DNA of 64,000 nucleotides from contig NZ_CANLYD010000003.1 of the NCBI RefSeq assembly GCF_947495315.1, positions 420,328-484,327 of the forward strand. Reading direction: 5' to 3'. The DNA comes from an uncultured Aquimarina sp. Its GTDB lineage: Bacteria > Bacteroidota > Bacteroidia > Flavobacteriales > Flavobacteriaceae. The notes below the pieces were generated by a model that did not search any database, was not told the origin of the DNA, and saw only the letters and a list, made by a program, of their open reading frames with translations. The position numbers and the translations under genes are program-made. Below are positions 26,514-35,502 of the stretch, in pieces (position 1 is the first letter of the stretch; every line of letters starts with the position of its first letter).

Positions 26514-27602
26514 TTAATCAAGTCCAAGCTTAATAATCTTGTAAGATTGAGATATCTTTTTTACCACATTTTCTGTACGATCTGCATGAGTATCACTAAT
26601 AAAAAGCTGACCGAAATTCTGATCATCTACCAATTGTATGATATGCTCAACACGTTTTTCATCAAGCTTGTCAAAAATGTCATCTAATAGTAGTAATGGA
26701 TTTACTTTACTTTGTTTTTTGATAAAGTCGAATTGGGCAAGCTTTAAGGCTATCAAAAACGATTTTTGTTGTCCTTGACTTCCAAACTTCTTTATTGGGT
26801 GTCCTTCAATCTCAAAAGACAAATCATCTTTATGTACTCCTACACTTGTATATTGTAACATTCGATCTTTTGCTAAGTTTTGTTCCAAAAGCGTTAATAA
26901 ATCATTTTCCGATAATTTACTTTGATAACTTAGTGCAACAGATTCTTTGCCAGAACTAATAGCTTCATAACGATTTATGAAAATAGGTATAAATGTTTCG
27001 AGGAAAGTAGTTCTTTTCTGATGAATGATACTACCAAGTTCATTCATTTGTTGATTATAAATTTCTAAAGTAGTAGGGTCAAATGTATTGTTAGCGGCAA
27101 AATACTTCAACAATGAATTACGCTGAGAAACAACTTTAGCATATTTTAATAAAGTAGAAAGATACGCAGTATCACTCTGAGAAATTACACCATCTATAAA
27201 TTTACGACGGGTATCACTTCCATCTGTAATCAGGTCTCTATCGGCTGGAGAAATAATAACCAGGGGAAGAAAACCAATGTGTTCACTAAAAGTGTCGTAG
27301 GCCTTACCATTTCGTTTTATTACTTTTTTCTGTCCTCTTTTTGCACTAACAATTACTTTTTCTTCTCGATCCAATTTTTCATATACCCCTTCAACTACAA
27401 AAAAATCAGTGTCGTGTTTTATGTTTTGACCCGTAATTGGGTTGAAATAGCTTTTTCCAAAAGATAAATGATAAATGGCATCCAGAATATTAGTTTTTCC
27501 TACTCCATTGTGGCCAACAAGGCAATTAATCTTATCATCAAATTCGAAATTGATGGATTCAAAATTTTTATAATTAATTAAAGAAAGTGATTTTATAATC
27601 AT
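26514..27602 (-). CDS. recF: DNA replication and repair protein RecF
   Basis: A 362-residue SMC-like ATPase. Walker A is GHNGVGKT at residues 30-37; the ABC signature region '[18 protein letters not shown]' is near 270, and Walker B '[13 protein letters not shown]' near 303-315 is followed by the D-loop and 'LFISDTHAD'. RecF loads RecA at single-strand gaps with RecO and RecR. It heads a three-gene minus-strand operon and is divergent from the TPR gene at 27739. Confidence 0.95.
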   Translation of the reverse strand: MIIKSLSLINYKNFESINFEFDDKINCLVGHNGVGKTNILDAIYHLSFGKSYFNPITGQNIKHDTDFFVVEGVYEKLDREEKVIVSAKRGQKKVIKRNGKAYDTFSEHIGFLPLVIISPADRDLITDGSDTRRKFIDGVISQSDTAYLSTLLKYAKVVSQRNSLLKYFAANNTFDPTTLEIYNQQMNELGSIIHQKRTTFLETFIPIFINRYEAISSGKESVALSYQSKLSENDLLTLLEQNLAKDRMLQYTSVGVHKDDLSFEIEGHPIKKFGSQGQQKSFLIALKLAQFDFIKKQSKVNPLLLLDDIFDKLDEKRVEHIIQLVDDQNFGQLFISDTHADRTENVVKKISQSYKIIKLGLD

Positions 27603-27710
27603 AAATTACTGATCGTCAGCAAGTAGCGACATTTTTGAAATTCTCAAATAAGAAGTGCAAAATATTGAAAAATAACAAATATTTTCGCTTTTAATTATGA
27701 ATAAAAATTT

Positions 27711-27718
27711 TATTTTTG
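27711..27718 (+). promoter_or_regulatory. Candidate -7 box (TATTTTTG) for the TPR gene
   Basis: TATTTTTG fits TAnnTTTG and lies 20 bases before the ATG at 27739. The -33 element is not clear. Confidence 0.4.
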
Positions 27719-27738
27719 CCGTTCATTAAATATAATTT

Positions 27739-28512
27739 ATGGCAACTTATAAGAAACGAGGATACAAACCAAAAAATAAAGCAGAAGAGGTAGAGCAATT
27801 AGAAGACAATTCTACAACTGCTGAAGTATTTAATACTTTAGATGAAGGTGCTTCCCGAACTGAAGAATGGGTTGCTGCTAATCAAAAATATATATTTATC
27901 ATTGTTGGTGCTATCGCTGTTATAGTTTTAGGATATCTTGGATATCAGAAATATATTCAGGAGCCAAAAGAATTAGAAGCATCTAATGAGATGTTCAAGG
28001 CACAGCAATATTTTGATAATGCAGTAAATGGTAATACTACTGTTAGTGATTCTTTATATACATTAGCCCTTAATGGAGGAGAAGGTAAATATGGATTTTT
28101 AGAAATCATAGAAAACTACGGTGGTACTAAGGCAGCTAACCTGGCTAATTATTATGCAGGATTCTCATACCTTAATATGAACAAGTATCAAGAAGCTATT
28201 GATTATCTAGATAAGTTTAAGAGTGATGATGAAATGCTTGGCCCTTTAGCATTAGGAGGAATCGGTGATGCTTTTGCTCAGTTAGATCAAATGGGTGAAG
28301 CTTTATCTTATTATGAAAAAGCAGTAAAAGCTAAGAATAATGAATTTACGACTCCTAAGTTTTTATTAAAGTCTGCAATCACTGCAATATCACTAGATAA
28401 ACCAGAAGTAGCGATTACGTACTTAGAAAGAATAAAAGAAGAGTTCTCTAAAAGTGTAGAAGCTAATCAGGCTGATGTGCATTTAGGAAGAGCTCAAGGA
28501 ATGCTTAAGTAG
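27739..28512 (+). CDS. Membrane-anchored tetratricopeptide repeat protein (YfgM-like)
   Basis: A 257-residue protein with a basic, charged cytoplasmic N-terminus (about 1-48), one membrane helix (about 50-68, 'YIFIIVGAIAVIVLGYLGYQ') and a C-terminal domain of TPR helices (about 85-255), for example 'ANYYAGFSYLNMNKYQEAIDYL'. The layout resembles YfgM, an ancillary chaperone-like partner of the Sec translocon, but only the architecture supports that. It is followed after 85 bases by ribH. Confidence 0.8.
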   Translation: MATYKKRGYKPKNKAEEVEQLEDNSTTAEVFNTLDEGASRTEEWVAANQKYIFIIVGAIAVIVLGYLGYQKYIQEPKELEASNEMFKAQQYFDNAVNGNTTVSDSLYTLALNGGEGKYGFLEIIENYGGTKAANLANYYAGFSYLNMNKYQEAIDYLDKFKSDDEMLGPLALGGIGDAFAQLDQMGEALSYYEKAVKAKNNEFTTPKFLLKSAITAISLDKPEVAITYLERIKEEFSKSVEANQADVHLGRAQGMLK

Positions 28513-28597
28513 TTTACAGTTGTTGGTTTTTAGTTCTTAGTTTTTAAAACAAAGTCATAGAAATTATCAACTACTAACAATAAACGGTCAACCAAAT

Positions 28598-29095
28598 ATG
28601 GCTACAGAAAATAAAAATTTATCTCAATACGATAAAGCTACAATCCCAAACGCGAAAAATTTTCGGTTTGGGATTGTTGTTTCGGAGTGGAATGAAACTA
28701 TAACAGAAGGTCTTTTTCAAGGTGCTTTTGATGCTTTAATAGATTGTGGAGCAATAAAAGAAAACATTGTTAGATGGAACGTTCCTGGAAGTTTTGAGCT
28801 TATCTATGGTTGCAAGAAAATGCAGGAATCCTATGATATGCTGGATGCTGTTATAGCTATTGGTAGTGTTATTCAGGGAGAAACAAAGCATTTTGATTTT
28901 GTATGTGATGGAGTTACTCAAGGAATTAAAGATTTAAATATCCAAAACGATATTCCTGTTATCTTTTGTGTTCTTACCGATAATAATATGCAGCAATCGA
29001 TAGATCGATCAGGTGGTAAACACGGTAATAAAGGTACAGAGGCTGCTATTGCCGCAATAAAAATGGTACAACTTCGCAAAGACGCTAAGTTCTAA
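28598..29095 (+). CDS. ribH: 6,7-dimethyl-8-ribityllumazine synthase
   Basis: A 165-residue enzyme of riboflavin synthesis that joins 5-amino-6-ribitylaminouracil and 3,4-dihydroxybutanone phosphate. 'VVSEWNETITEGL', 'VPGSFELIYGC', 'IGSVIQGETKHFDFV' and 'GGKHGNKGTEAA' are the substrate and phosphate-binding signatures; the His in 'ETKHFDF' is the catalytic one. The N-terminal coding region contains a long inverted repeat (28641-28676). Confidence 0.95.
   Translation: MATENKNLSQYDKATIPNAKNFRFGIVVSEWNETITEGLFQGAFDALIDCGAIKENIVRWNVPGSFELIYGCKKMQESYDMLDAVIAIGSVIQGETKHFDFVCDGVTQGIKDLNIQNDIPVIFCVLTDNNMQQSIDRSGGKHGNKGTEAAIAAIKMVQLRKDAKF
28641..28676 (+). repeat. Long inverted repeat inside the start of ribH
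   Basis: CAATCCCAAAC (28641-28651) pairs perfectly with GTTTGGGATTG (28666-28676), and inside it CGAAAA pairs with TTTTCG, leaving one bulged G and a central A. In mRNA this would be a 17-bp hairpin covering codons 15-27. It lies wholly in the coding frame. Confidence 0.7.
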
Positions 29096-29258
29096 GAAGG
29101 GATATTGCGCGCTTTCTATACTATCTTCACTTTTCAAGAATCGAAAAAATGGCATTATCCTTGCTGTTGATATTTTCAATGTTATTGTAATGCTAAAAGC
29201 TTTAGATTACTATGCATTTTAAGTATATTTGGATAATATAAAAAGAAAGGAGCAGCAC

Positions 29259-29552
29259 GTGAAATTAAGTATCCCTAAGAGAAAAACAAATCGAAGATAT
29301 AACTATACTCCAAGGTATTACAAAGGAAAGAGTGAAGGGAATATTTACGATTTCGAAAATAGAATTACTAAATATCGCGAAACTAGAAATGCAATTGACT
29401 TTGGTTCTCAATGGAGTGAAGATCGGAAATCAAGCCGTAATAGAGGAAACCGAGAAATTAACAAAAGAGTCATTTATATTGCGTTTGTGCTAATCTTCAT
29501 CTTTTTATATTTAATTGATTTTGATTTATCCATATTTACTGCCCGACAATAA
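29259..29552 (+). CDS. Small basic membrane protein between ribH and mutL
   Basis: I choose the GTG at 29259 as start, because AAAGGAG at 29246-29252 lies six bases before it, an unusually good Shine-Dalgarno site for this phylum; the longer frame would start at a TTG with no site. The 97-residue protein has a very basic, Tyr/Arg-rich N-terminal part ('LSIPKRKTNRRYNYTPRYYKG') and one C-terminal membrane helix (about 76-92). Similar small proteins in this position in flavobacteria are often mislabelled as riboflavin synthase beta subunit; it has no lumazine synthase motif. Its stop directly abuts the mutL ATG. Confidence 0.78.
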   Translation: MKLSIPKRKTNRRYNYTPRYYKGKSEGNIYDFENRITKYRETRNAIDFGSQWSEDRKSSRNRGNREINKRVIYIAFVLIFIFLYLIDFDLSIFTARQ

Positions 29553-31430
29553 ATGTCAGATATCATCCAACTATTACCGGATCACGTAGCCAATCAAATA
29601 GCTGCCGGAGAGGTAGTGCAGAGACCAGCTTCTGTAGTTAAAGAACTATTAGAAAATGCGATTGACGCTAAAGCTTCCCATATAAAACTAATTGTTAAAG
29701 AAGCTGGAAAAACACTTATCCAGGTGATTGACGATGGCTTAGGCATGAGTGTCACAGATGCACGACTCAGTTTTGAACGACACGCAACTTCCAAAATAAA
29801 AACAGCGGAAGATCTTTTTCAACTCAATACCAAGGGGTTTAGAGGAGAAGCACTTGCATCCATTGCGGCGATTGCGCATGTGGAATTAAAGACCAAACAA
29901 GAAGATGATGAGGTCGGAACAGAGATTAAAATAGAAGGTAGTGAGGTTGTTTCTCAAGAGGTTTGTGTTACGCCAAAAGGAACCTCTATTAGTGTTAAGA
30001 ATTTGTTTTATAACATTCCAGCACGTCGTAATTTTCTAAAATCAAATGCGGTAGAGCTACGACATATTATTGATGAATTTCACAGAGTAGCGATGGTACA
30101 CGCTGATATTAAATTTGACATGTATCATAACGGAAGTGAAGTTTTTAGTTTGCCAATTTCTAATTGTCGACAACGAATTGTGCATATTTTTGGAGGAAAA
30201 ACCAATGAAAAATTGGTTCCAGTTGATGAAGAAACGGATTTAGTAAGTATCACAGGGTTTGTATGTAAGCCTGAGTATGCAAAACGAACTCGAGGAGAAC
30301 AGTTTTTCTTTGTAAACAATAGATTTATAAAAAGTGCTTACCTTAATCATGGAGTCAATTCGGCATTTGAAGGATTACTGAAAGAAAAAACACATCCTAG
30401 TTATTTTATTTATCTAACAGTAGATCCAACATCAATAGATATTAATATTCATCCTACAAAGACTGAAATTAAATTTGATGATGAGCATGCATTGTATGCA
30501 ATGCTGCGATCTACGATAAAACATAGTTTGGGGCAATTTAATGTTGCACCTGTATTGGATTTTAATAGAGATTCATCTATGGATACTCCATATGAGTATA
30601 AAAGTAAAATGGTGAAAACGCCAACCATAGAAGTTGATCGAAGTTTTAATCCTTTTAAAGAGGAAAAGAAAGAGGATTCATCATTTTCTTCTACCAAAAG
30701 TTATTCGAGTTTTAAAAAAAAATCTGCCGGTAGTTGGGAGAATCTATATGCTGGTTTGGATACAACAGAAATACCGTCTAAACCTACCGAAAGTGAGTTC
30801 TCTTCTATACAGTTTGAAAGTGCAGAGGTAACCGGTTCTTTATTTAATGGGGATCAGGAAGCAGCATTGGAGCATAATACAACCTATCAGCTAAGACGAA
30901 AATATATTGTGACTACCATAAAAAGCGGTATGGTAATCATCAATCAACACAGAGCACATCAGAGGATATTATATGAAGAGGTATTGCGCAATATCACTAT
31001 GGCTAGTGCTGTGAGTCAGCAGTTGTTGTTTCCTTTGAAATTATCTTTTTCTAAGCAAGAGATCCAATTACTTAAAACGGTTCAGGAACATTTAGAGAAT
31101 ACCGGTTTCGTTTTTGGAGAGATTTCAGGAGAAGAAGTATCTATTTCGGGCATTCCTACAGTTACTACAGAGAGTGAGGTTTCTGTGCTCTTAGAGAAGT
31201 TGGTTAGTGACATAGAACAGGAAGTACCAGACAGTGGGTTTTCTTTAACTGATTTGTTGGCAAGATCTATTTCAGGAAGTATTGCTGTGAGAACAGGAGT
31301 GGATTTAGCCAAAGAACAACAACAGCATATAGTGAATAGTCTTTTTGCTTGCACAGAACCAACAGTAACACCAGATAATAAGCCAACTTTCATCACGTTA
31401 ACAGTAGATGATATAGATAAAAAATTTTAA
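29553..31430 (+). CDS. mutL: DNA mismatch repair protein MutL
   Basis: A 625-residue protein with the GHKL ATPase motifs in order: 'VVKELLENAIDA' (near 27-38), 'DDGLGM' (near 65), 'RHATSKI' and 'TKGFRGEALASIAA' (near 85-110). The C-terminal dimerisation domain begins near residue 435. At the site where nuclease MutL proteins have DQHAxxERxxxE this one reads 'NQHRAHQRILYEE', and the later 'CPHGRP'-type motif reads 'CTEPTVTPDNKP', so endonuclease activity is doubtful. First base follows the stop of the small protein. Downstream genes are close and co-oriented. Confidence 0.94.
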   Translation: MSDIIQLLPDHVANQIAAGEVVQRPASVVKELLENAIDAKASHIKLIVKEAGKTLIQVIDDGLGMSVTDARLSFERHATSKIKTAEDLFQLNTKGFRGEALASIAAIAHVELKTKQEDDEVGTEIKIEGSEVVSQEVCVTPKGTSISVKNLFYNIPARRNFLKSNAVELRHIIDEFHRVAMVHADIKFDMYHNGSEVFSLPISNCRQRIVHIFGGKTNEKLVPVDEETDLVSITGFVCKPEYAKRTRGEQFFFVNNRFIKSAYLNHGVNSAFEGLLKEKTHPSYFIYLTVDPTSIDINIHPTKTEIKFDDEHALYAMLRSTIKHSLGQFNVAPVLDFNRDSSMDTPYEYKSKMVKTPTIEVDRSFNPFKEEKKEDSSFSSTKSYSSFKKKSAGSWENLYAGLDTTEIPSKPTESEFSSIQFESAEVTGSLFNGDQEAALEHNTTYQLRRKYIVTTIKSGMVIINQHRAHQRILYEEVLRNITMASAVSQQLLFPLKLSFSKQEIQLLKTVQEHLENTGFVFGEISGEEVSISGIPTVTTESEVSVLLEKLVSDIEQEVPDSGFSLTDLLARSISGSIAVRTGVDLAKEQQQHIVNSLFACTEPTVTPDNKPTFITLTVDDIDKKF

Positions 31431-31436
31431 AAGTAG

Positions 31437-32225
31437 ATGAGGGGAATTTCACCAGCAGTAAAACATATACTGATTATTAATATAGTTTTTTGGATAGGAA
31501 CACTATCTATAGGTAGAGGGGTTTTATTCGAGAATCTTTTTGCATATCATTTTGTTACAAGTGATTTATTCAAACCCTGGCAAGTTTTGACACACATGTT
31601 TATGCATGCAGGATATGTTCTTAAAGCGGGAGGAGGAGAAACAATATATTTTCAACATATATTATTTAATATGTTTGGGCTTTGGATGTTTGGAACACCT
31701 GTTGAGAAGTTTTTAGGAACAAAGAAGTTTGTGTTTTTCTATATCTCTGCAGGCTTAGGAGCGCTATTGATACATGCGGGATGGGATTATTTTCAATTTC
31801 AAGAGCAACTTTCAAACTTAATTCAAGCGGGATATGATAAAGAAGCGATTTTTAGTTTACTAAATGAAGGTAAATATAATACGCAGTGGGAACAAGTCTT
31901 AAGTGACAAAGGCTTACAAAATCTAGTCGGAAATTTTGTTGGAACTTTGGTAGGAGCCTCCGGAGCTTTAATGGGTGTATTAGTTGCTTTTGGGGTTTTG
32001 TTTCCAGAAACTCCGCTAATGCTTATATTTCTGCCAATACCAATAAAAGCTAAATATTTTATTCCGGCTATAATTTTGCTAGATCTATTTTCTATGTTAT
32101 CGGGATATTCATTATTCAGCCCATCTAACACGGCATATTTAGCTCATTTAGGAGGAGCTCTGTTTGGGTTTATGATGGTGTGGTATTGGAAAAAGAATTC
32201 GTTTAATCAAAATCGTTGGAACTAA
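31437..32225 (+). CDS. Rhomboid intramembrane serine protease (first copy)
   Basis: A 262-residue polytopic membrane protein. The nucleophile Ser is in 'GASGALMG' and the catalytic His in 'AHLGGALFG'; 'HILFNMFGLWMFG' is the conserved HxxxN helix. An insertion of about 50 polar residues ('FQFQEQLSNLIQAGYDKE...') separates helices before the serine, which is unusual compared with the neighbouring copy. Rhomboids cleave helices of other membrane proteins. It begins six bases after mutL. Confidence 0.92.
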   Translation: MRGISPAVKHILIINIVFWIGTLSIGRGVLFENLFAYHFVTSDLFKPWQVLTHMFMHAGYVLKAGGGETIYFQHILFNMFGLWMFGTPVEKFLGTKKFVFFYISAGLGALLIHAGWDYFQFQEQLSNLIQAGYDKEAIFSLLNEGKYNTQWEQVLSDKGLQNLVGNFVGTLVGASGALMGVLVAFGVLFPETPLMLIFLPIPIKAKYFIPAIILLDLFSMLSGYSLFSPSNTAYLAHLGGALFGFMMVWYWKKNSFNQNRWN

Positions 32226-33127
32226 TGTCATTGCAAAATAGTCTTAGACTGAAATATCAAACTGCTTCGGCTATAGAGAAGCTAATAGCTATCAATTTAT
32301 TAGCTTTTGTTTTTTTCGGACTATTGTCTGGGATTACTTCTTTGATGCAATGGAATTTTACTTTTGTAGTGGATTGGCTTGTCTTTTTTAAAGATTTAGA
32401 TGAATATTGGTATAAGCCTTGGACGATCATTACGTATGCTTTTTTGCATGCAGACCTACGACATATCTTTTTTAATATGTTAGTGCTTTATTTTTCTGGA
32501 AGATATTTCATTGATTACTTTAATGGTAAAAGAGCTTGGACGGTATATCTATTAGGAGGAATTAGTGGTGCCTTGCTTTTTATGATATCCTATAATTTGT
32601 TTCCAGCACTTATTGAATTAGGAAAATCACAAAATGCGTATTTAATAGGTGCATCTGCTTCTGTCATGGCAATATTGATTGCAGTAGCAACCAGAGTACC
32701 AAATTTGGGAGTTCGTTTAATGTTTATAGGTTCTGTGAAATTTTGGCATATTGCAGCCTTTTTTGTTGTTTTAGATCTTATTCAAATTAATCCTAACACT
32801 GCTGGAACCCATTTAGCACATCTCGGTGGAGCGTTATTTGGATATTTGTATGCAAGTCAACTCAAAAAAGGAAAAGACATAGGTAGCTGGTTTGAAAAGT
32901 TGATGGATTCAGTGGCAAGTCTTTTTAAACCTAGAAAGAAAAGCCCTCTAAAAACAGTGCATAAAGCGAAGAAACCAAAAAACACTACTAAAAATACAAC
33001 TTCATCTACGACTAAAAACCCCAATCAAGCTAAAATAGACGCAATACTTGATAAAATTAGTAAAAGCGGCTATGATAGCTTAACCAAACAAGAAAAAGAC
33101 TTTTTGTTTAAAGCGGGTAAAAATTAG
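32225..33127 (+). CDS. Rhomboid intramembrane serine protease (second copy)
   Basis: The start is the ATG at 32225, overlapping the TAA of the first rhomboid as TAATG, which couples translation; the longest frame adds three residues from a TTG. Catalytic motifs: 'GASASVMA' (Ser) and 'AHLGGALFG' (His), with 'HIFFNMLVLYFSG' as HxxxN helix. After the membrane core a basic cytoplasmic tail (about 225-275, Lys/Thr-rich) ends in a conserved 'ILDKISKSGYDSLTKQEKDFL' segment typical of the flavobacterial homologues. Substrate unknown. Confidence 0.92.
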   Translation: MSLQNSLRLKYQTASAIEKLIAINLLAFVFFGLLSGITSLMQWNFTFVVDWLVFFKDLDEYWYKPWTIITYAFLHADLRHIFFNMLVLYFSGRYFIDYFNGKRAWTVYLLGGISGALLFMISYNLFPALIELGKSQNAYLIGASASVMAILIAVATRVPNLGVRLMFIGSVKFWHIAAFFVVLDLIQINPNTAGTHLAHLGGALFGYLYASQLKKGKDIGSWFEKLMDSVASLFKPRKKSPLKTVHKAKKPKNTTKNTTSSTTKNPNQAKIDAILDKISKSGYDSLTKQEKDFLFKAGKN

Positions 33128-33129
33128 TA

Positions 33130-34146
33130 ATGAGAAAACTGGTTAATAAGATCATATTTTTTATCAATTCGGTAGTGGCTTTTGCCTTATTGATGTCGTA
33201 TCTATTGCCATACATTTCTCCGCAGACATTTCCGTTGTTATCCGTATTGAGCCTTACTGTACCCATTTTAATTGTTATTAATGTACTGTTTCTGTTGTAT
33301 TGGGCAATACTCTTAAAACGTAAGATGCTATTATCATTAATTGTGCTAATTCTTGGAATTTCTCACGTATCTTCTTTATATAAATTAAGAGGAAAATCTT
33401 CTGATGCGGTTGATGATACACTTTCCTTATTTAGTTTTAATGTACATGCTTTTAATCGGTTTAAATGGATTGATTCTGAGGTTATACCAAAGGAGATTTC
33501 TAAATTAGTAAAAGATGAAAACCCTGATGTTTTTTGTGCTCAAGAGTTTTATAACAATCCTGATATAGATTTTAGTCAGTACGAACATAAATTTGAATAT
33601 TTTCATCACCGTAGTCAAGAATTGGCACTCGTTATTTTTTCTAAATACCCTTTTGTAAATAAAGGCTCGTTAAGCTTTAAGAAGACTGCTAATAATGTCA
33701 TTTTTGTGGATATTGCTATGCCTTCTGATACGATAAGAGTGTACAATGTTCATCTACAATCTCACGGAATTAGTACTAAAACGGATGATTTAGCGAAGGC
33801 GGATTCTCAGAAGTTATTCAAACGAATACAGGTTTCTTTCAAAAAACAACAAAGCCAAGCAGAACAGCTTATCGCACATATGAAATTATCACCATACAGA
33901 AATATTGTGATGGGTGATTTTAATAATACAGCGTATTCTTATATATATGATAAGATAAAATCAGAAAACCTTCAGGATACCTTTAAAGAGGCAGGTAAAG
34001 GCTTCGGAAAAACCTTTAATTTTGAGCTGTTTCCCGCAAGGATTGATTTTATTTTAGTGCCAGAGGATACTGAGGTAGTAGGTTTTAAAAGTTTTGATCT
34101 AGAACTTTCAGATCATTATCCCATCTTTTCGAAGATTAAGCTTTAA
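33130..34146 (+). CDS. Endonuclease/exonuclease/phosphatase family membrane protein
   Basis: A 338-residue protein with two or three N-terminal membrane helices (about 5-90) and a C-terminal EEP domain (about 95-338). The metal and phosphate motifs are in order: 'FSFNVHAF', 'CAQEFYN', 'VHLQSHG', 'VMGDFNNTAYS', 'RIDFILVPED' and 'LSDHYPIF'. The family includes nucleases and lipid or sugar phosphatases; membrane anchoring favours a lipid or envelope substrate, but this is inference. It starts two bases after the rhomboid stop. Its last 68 bases including the stop recur, diverged, at 36801-36868. Confidence 0.9.
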   Translation: MRKLVNKIIFFINSVVAFALLMSYLLPYISPQTFPLLSVLSLTVPILIVINVLFLLYWAILLKRKMLLSLIVLILGISHVSSLYKLRGKSSDAVDDTLSLFSFNVHAFNRFKWIDSEVIPKEISKLVKDENPDVFCAQEFYNNPDIDFSQYEHKFEYFHHRSQELALVIFSKYPFVNKGSLSFKKTANNVIFVDIAMPSDTIRVYNVHLQSHGISTKTDDLAKADSQKLFKRIQVSFKKQQSQAEQLIAHMKLSPYRNIVMGDFNNTAYSYIYDKIKSENLQDTFKEAGKGFGKTFNFELFPARIDFILVPEDTEVVGFKSFDLELSDHYPIFSKIKL

Positions 34147-34150
34147 TTTT
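34083..34150 (+). repeat. Left copy of a 68-bp direct repeat (3' end of the EEP gene)
   Basis: Aligned by eye with 36801-36868: 60 of 68 positions match and there are no gaps. This copy holds the last codons of the intact gene. Confidence 0.85.
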
Positions 34151-34188
34151 GACCTCTAAAATAAAATAAGGTGTAATAAAATAGTAAT

Positions 34189-35502
34189 ATGAGCAACGAT
34201 TTGATAGATGATCTTTTGGAGGCACTTTCTTTTTCGCCGGAAAATATACCTCTTAGACTGAGAATTGCAAAATCTTATTTTGATAGAAGCGATTTTACAA
34301 AATCAGAAGAGCAATATGTGGAAATTTTGAAGTTAGACGGAACTTTAAAAGATGCAAAATTTGGACTTTCTAAATGTTATTTTAGACTTAAAAAGATATC
34401 TCCTGCAGAAGTTATTTTAGAGGAACTAATGCAGATTGATCCTTTTAATTTAGAATATCTTGAGCTGTTATGTTATTGCCAATTAGAGGAGGATAATTTT
34501 TTAGAGGCAAAAGAAACGTATCAACAGATTTTAAATATTGATAAATCTTATAAAAATGTCGATTTCGATAGTAAGTTAAGGATGCAAACAATCCAGAGTA
34601 AAGAAGATACCTATGTAGATGAAGATGCGGTGAAATTTCTAAAAAAACCTACTGTCAATTTTTCGGATGTTGGAGGTATGAGTGAGGTGAAAGAGCAGAT
34701 TTCATTAAAAATAATTAAACCTCTTGAGCATAAAGAATTATATAAGGCTTATGGTAAAAAGATTGGAGGAGGTATTCTGTTATATGGTCCACCAGGTTGC
34801 GGAAAAACCCATTTAGCGAGAGCTACTGCAGGAGAAATAGATGCTAATTTCATCAGTATTGGTATTAATGACATATTGGATATGTGGGTAGGTAGTAGTG
34901 AACAAAACCTTCATGAAGTTTTTGAAACTGCCAGAAGTAATAAACCTTGCGTTATTTTTATAGATGAGATTGATGCTTTAGGGGCTAACAGAAGTGACAT
35001 GAACAAGTCTGCTGGTAGAAATGTAATTAATCAATTCTTAGCAGAATTAGATGGTATAGATAGTGATAATGATGGTATTTTGGTATTAGGTGCTACCAAT
35101 ACACCTTGGCATTTAGATCCTGCATTTAGAAGACCAGGAAGGTTTGATAGGATTATCTTTGTGGCGCCACCAGATAATACTGCAAAAACAGCCATTTATG
35201 AAATTATGCTAAAGGATAAGCCTATAGAAAACATTGATTATAAAGCCTTGTCAAAAGCAGCTAAAGAGTTTTCAGGTGCTGATATTCAGGCATCCATAGA
35301 TGTTGCTGTAGAACAGAAATTAATGCAGTCATTTAATGATGGAATACCAAAGCCAATTAATACTAAAGATGTGCTAAAGGCTATAAAAAGTATAAAGCCG
35401 AGTACTAAAGAATGGTTTAATACTTCTAAGAATTATGCTTTATATGCCAATGATTCAGGTTTATATGACGAAATATTATCGTACTTGAAAATTAAGAAAT
35501 AA
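34189..35502 (+). CDS. TPR-AAA ATPase (Cdc48/FtsH-type AAA domain)
   Basis: A 437-residue soluble protein. Residues 1-125 form TPR-like helices (SYFDRSDFTKSEEQYVEILK type). The AAA core spans about 155-420: Walker A GPPGCGKT at 200-207, Walker B VIFIDE with acidic pair at 259-260, 'RRPGRFDR' for the second region of homology and arginine fingers, and a sensor Asn in 'LGATNTPW'. It is a classic AAA unfoldase or remodelling module with no protease domain. It overlaps the next TPR gene as TAATG. Both genes are enclosed by the 68-bp repeats. Confidence 0.88.
   Translation: MSNDLIDDLLEALSFSPENIPLRLRIAKSYFDRSDFTKSEEQYVEILKLDGTLKDAKFGLSKCYFRLKKISPAEVILEELMQIDPFNLEYLELLCYCQLEEDNFLEAKETYQQILNIDKSYKNVDFDSKLRMQTIQSKEDTYVDEDAVKFLKKPTVNFSDVGGMSEVKEQISLKIIKPLEHKELYKAYGKKIGGGILLYGPPGCGKTHLARATAGEIDANFISIGINDILDMWVGSSEQNLHEVFETARSNKPCVIFIDEIDALGANRSDMNKSAGRNVINQFLAELDGIDSDNDGILVLGATNTPWHLDPAFRRPGRFDRIIFVAPPDNTAKTAIYEIMLKDKPIENIDYKALSKAAKEFSGADIQASIDVAVEQKLMQSFNDGIPKPINTKDVLKAIKSIKPSTKEWFNTSKNYALYANDSGLYDEILSYLKIKK

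Noticed and set aside
28513..28597. GTTGTTGG... and ...CAACTACTAACAA segments between the TPR gene and ribH
   Set aside because: They look like a degenerate inverted repeat, but pairing is poor and I could not find a second copy in the window; not enough to call a repeat family.
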